Part shown: one piece after another, positions 53,875-55,539 of the stretch
How positions within the stretch are numbered: the first letter of the stretch is position 1
Layout: each line of letters opens with the position of its first letter
DNA from: Odoribacter lunatus
Lineage (GTDB): Bacteria > Bacteroidota > Bacteroidia > Bacteroidales > Marinifilaceae
Reading direction: 5' to 3'
Assembly (NCBI RefSeq): GCF_943193135.1
Contig: NZ_CALPCZ010000017.1
Location: forward strand, 1 to 55,539
Length of the DNA: 55,539 nucleotides
Notes under the pieces: model-generated
The model's input: only the letters and a program-made list of their open reading frames with translations
The model's database searches: none
What the model was told of the DNA's origin: nothing
Made by a program: the position numbers and the translations under genes

Positions 53875-54772
53875 GGAGAACAAAGCGGCGTGGCATTTAT
53901 TATTTATCGTCAATCCGATTTCCGGCGTCGGAGCGGGGAAAAAATTGCCAGACAAAATAAAGGAATTGCCGGAATATCGGGATGTAGCGTATGACATCCG
54001 TTTCACGGAATATGCGGGACATGCCCGGACAATCGTTCAGGAAGCCTTACAAAAAGGAACATATACCCATATCGTTGCGGTAGGAGGGGACGGAACAGTC
54101 AATGAAGTCGGAACAGCGCTTATGGGAACATCGGTTGCCTTTGCTATCGTCTCTTTAGGCAGTGGAAATGGATTTGCCCGGCATCTGGGCTACTCCGTTC
54201 ACATGAAAAAAGCATTGAGGCAGGTACTTTCGCACGCTTATGCCCGGATAGATGTGTTGGAAATAAACGGCATTCCTTCTCTGAATGTAAGCGGAGTGGG
54301 CTATGATGCCGAAGTAGCTCATGAATTTAACCGTTTCCGGGTCAGGGGAATCATCTCCTATATATGGGCAGGACTCAAACTATGGTTTAATTACACCTCT
54401 AAAAACTACCGGATAACCTGTGACCGGGAAGTACACGAAGAAAAATGTTTTATTCTCAGCCTGGCAAACAGCTCTCAATTCGGTAACAACGCTTGCATAG
54501 CTCCCCATGCCTCCTTGCGGGACGGATTAATGGATGTATGTTTGTTGCGGCGGCCGAATCTGTTTAAAGTATTCTATTTTCTGTGTTGCTTCATGAACGG
54601 CAAAATCGACAGACTGAGTTATTACAAAAACATCCAGTGTCGGGAAGTCATCATCGAGGGGGACATCTCCCATGTGCACATAGATGGAGAAGCGACAGTC
54701 ATGTCCTCACCCGTATGCGCCAAAATACAGCCCGGCGTCCTCAAAGTCGTCGTCCCTAAATTCTCCCGGTAA
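53849..54772 (+). CDS. Diacylglycerol/sphingosine kinase family lipid kinase (YegS-like)
   Basis: A 307-residue kinase of the DAGK-cat superfamily. GGDGTVNEV (79-87) is the nucleotide-binding motif, and GSGNGFARHLG is the second. The C-terminal beta domain contains the metal-site-like DGLMDV. It likely phosphorylates a diacylglycerol or sphingoid lipid; Bacteroidales make sphingolipids, so the latter is open. ATG codons at 53849 and 53858 both lie inside ugd; the overlap of 26 or 17 bases suggests translational coupling. Confidence 0.88.
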   Translation: MCTMESEDRENKAAWHLLFIVNPISGVGAGKKLPDKIKELPEYRDVAYDIRFTEYAGHARTIVQEALQKGTYTHIVAVGGDGTVNEVGTALMGTSVAFAIVSLGSGNGFARHLGYSVHMKKALRQVLSHAYARIDVLEINGIPSLNVSGVGYDAEVAHEFNRFRVRGIISYIWAGLKLWFNYTSKNYRITCDREVHEEKCFILSLANSSQFGNNACIAPHASLRDGLMDVCLLRRPNLFKVFYFLCCFMNGKIDRLSYYKNIQCREVIIEGDISHVHIDGEATVMSSPVCAKIQPGVLKVVVPKFSR

Positions 54773-55196
54773 AAATTATCGGTTTAGAACATAGCTTATA
54801 GAAAGGAATCCTATGGATTATGAGGAGATTTCTATATACTTTCGTATGGATTTCACATCTCTATCGACCATTTTAACCTTTTCTGCTTTTTGAATTTTTT
54901 CCTTATATTTGTCCTGTTGTGGCAGAGAGAACTGCCGTAATTGAAATATTATTTTGAAGCGTTTAGCTTTATCCTTGCCTTAGAAATCTGGACAATTTCT
55001 TGTACAAAGGGATAACAGTACAAACGTTCACGTTTGCCGTATATACATATTATATATCCGGTCAAGTGTGGGTAACTGTTTATTTTTGTACAGGGAGTCC
55101 AGACCCATAAGGCAGATAAACTAAAGTTCCCACGCTTTCTTTTTGTTATAAACCCACCTTTCCGGGAGCTTTCAAGGTGCTAAGTAATTTCTTGAT
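54773..55196 (+). other. 424-base gene-free region with hairpin-rich leader
   Basis: No gene is seen. A hairpin at 54797-54836 (TATAGAAA/TTTCTATA with inner AATCC/GGATT) follows the lipid kinase. An exact -7 element TATATTTG is at 54904-54911. Then come hairpins GGCAG/CTGCC (54921-54936), AGAAAT/ATTTCT (54982-55000), TTGTAC/GTACAA (55000-55023), AAACG/CGTTT (55022-55035), an imperfect GTGTGGGTAACT / AGTTCCCACGC pair (about 55067-55127), and CACCTT/AAGGTG (55155-55179). A second TATTTTTG is at 55081-55088. The stretch probably forms the long 5' leader of the gene at 55197. Confidence 0.55.
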
Positions 55197-55539
55197 ATGA
55201 AAAAATTAATCAAGTGTGCCGGAATGCGGTATTTACGGAGGTCATGGGTATTCCTTTCCGTAATGGTTCTTTTCGGTGTCTTTTCCCCGCCTGTTCTCGG
55301 TAATAATATCCGGGTAGCAAGTAAACCCCGTGTCGTCAATATCGTCGGCGATACGGCTTTTGTGGAAGTGAATGTTTCATGGGATAATTCGTGGCGGGAT
55401 GATTTCAACTGGGACGCTGCGTGGGTGTTCCTTAAATACAAAAAGCGGGGCGCCACCGAATCCTGGCATCACGGCTATCTTGCCCGTGCAGGACACGAAG
55501 CTACGCCCCAAGCCGGGAATGAAGGCGGCAATTACACCT
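55197..55539 (+). CDS. Exported beta-rich protein, truncated by the window edge
   Basis: The first 114 residues of a longer protein; the frame is open to the last base. A signal peptide is present (RRSWVFLSVMVLFGVFSPPVLG, roughly residues 14-35). The mature start has a beta-strand run and the pattern VNVSWDNSWRDDFNWDAAWV followed by FLKYKKRG and GHEA. I recall this pattern from Bacteroidetes surface proteins that carry a C-terminal formylglycine-generating-enzyme-like (SUMF1) domain, but that part lies outside the window. The ATG at 55197 begins MKKLIKCAG; an upstream AAGGTG is 18 bases away. Its expression may depend on the long leader. Confidence 0.7.
   Translation, partial: MKKLIKCAGMRYLRRSWVFLSVMVLFGVFSPPVLGNNIRVASKPRVVNIVGDTAFVEVNVSWDNSWRDDFNWDAAWVFLKYKKRGATESWHHGYLARAGHEATPQAGNEGGNYT

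Overview
The window reads as a chromosomal segment of a gut-type Bacteroidales bacterium. Reasons seen in the sequence: repeated promoter elements of the Bacteroidetes form (TTTG, about 19-22 bases, then TAnnTTTG), few Shine-Dalgarno sites, many secreted glycosidases and lipoproteins, the xerD-aroQ-pyk neighbourhood, a thioester alpha-2-macroglobulin lipoprotein, and a sialic acid pathway that runs through an N-acylglucosamine 2-epimerase. Odoribacteraceae is my best guess at family level, but no marker fixes it. No tRNA, rRNA, CRISPR array, insertion sequence or phage gene was seen.

Layout. 117-2355 (minus): a cytosolic trypsin-like protease with a zinc ribbon, and an upstream partner that shares its C-terminal YbjN/CesT-like fold. 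2570-5920 (minus): a periplasmic GH2 beta-galactosidase. 6061-10778 (plus): TtcA-like tRNA thiolation enzyme, greA behind a leader with two terminator-like hairpins, a HIT protein, a HAD phosphatase and a GH89 alpha-N-acetylglucosaminidase. 10849-13010: cca and a second HAD phosphatase. 12991-19875 (minus): the seven-gene rseC-rnfB-C-D-G-E-A ion-pumping ferredoxin:NAD oxidoreductase operon, followed by a lipoprotein. 19931-22144 (minus): der and era, the two ribosome-assembly GTPases.

22145-31920 is a sialic acid catabolic operon on the plus strand: NanQ anomerase, a two-domain sialate O-acetylesterase, NanA lyase, a periplasmic Kelch mutarotase fused to a sodium/solute symporter, an N-acylglucosamine 2-epimerase, an alpha/beta hydrolase and another SGNH esterase. 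It has a consensus promoter, a far-upstream array of 11-bp phased repeats and a clean terminator. Together these proteins would de-O-acetylate sialic acid, set its anomeric form, import it, cleave it to ManNAc and pyruvate, and epimerise ManNAc to GlcNAc. No sialidase, SusC/SusD pair or sugar kinase is present here.

31946-37888 is mostly housekeeping: GNAT acetyltransferase, SPOR/TPR protein, miaA, a HEAT-repeat protein, xerD, aroQ and pyk. 38003-44131 is a tight operon of a modular GH31 glycosidase, an acyl-ACP thioesterase, a Tat-signal GH125 alpha-mannosidase and a queuosine-precursor transporter. 44183-47009 (minus): a 54-residue rubredoxin, a PepSY-like lipoprotein, a FUSC membrane protein and a secreted esterase, with a candidate small RNA at about 46058-46126 (plus). 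47014-52461 (minus): the alpha-2-macroglobulin. 52561-54772 (plus): UDP-glucose 6-dehydrogenase and a lipid kinase. 54773-55196 is a 424-base gene-free stretch rich in hairpins that leads into a truncated exported protein at the right edge.

The best candidates for something undescribed are the protease/YbjN pair, the greA leader with its tandem attenuators, the phased repeats before the nan operon, the cysteine-rich tail of RnfG, and the structured leader at 54904-55196. All coordinates, motifs and hairpins were read by eye; no search or folding program was run.
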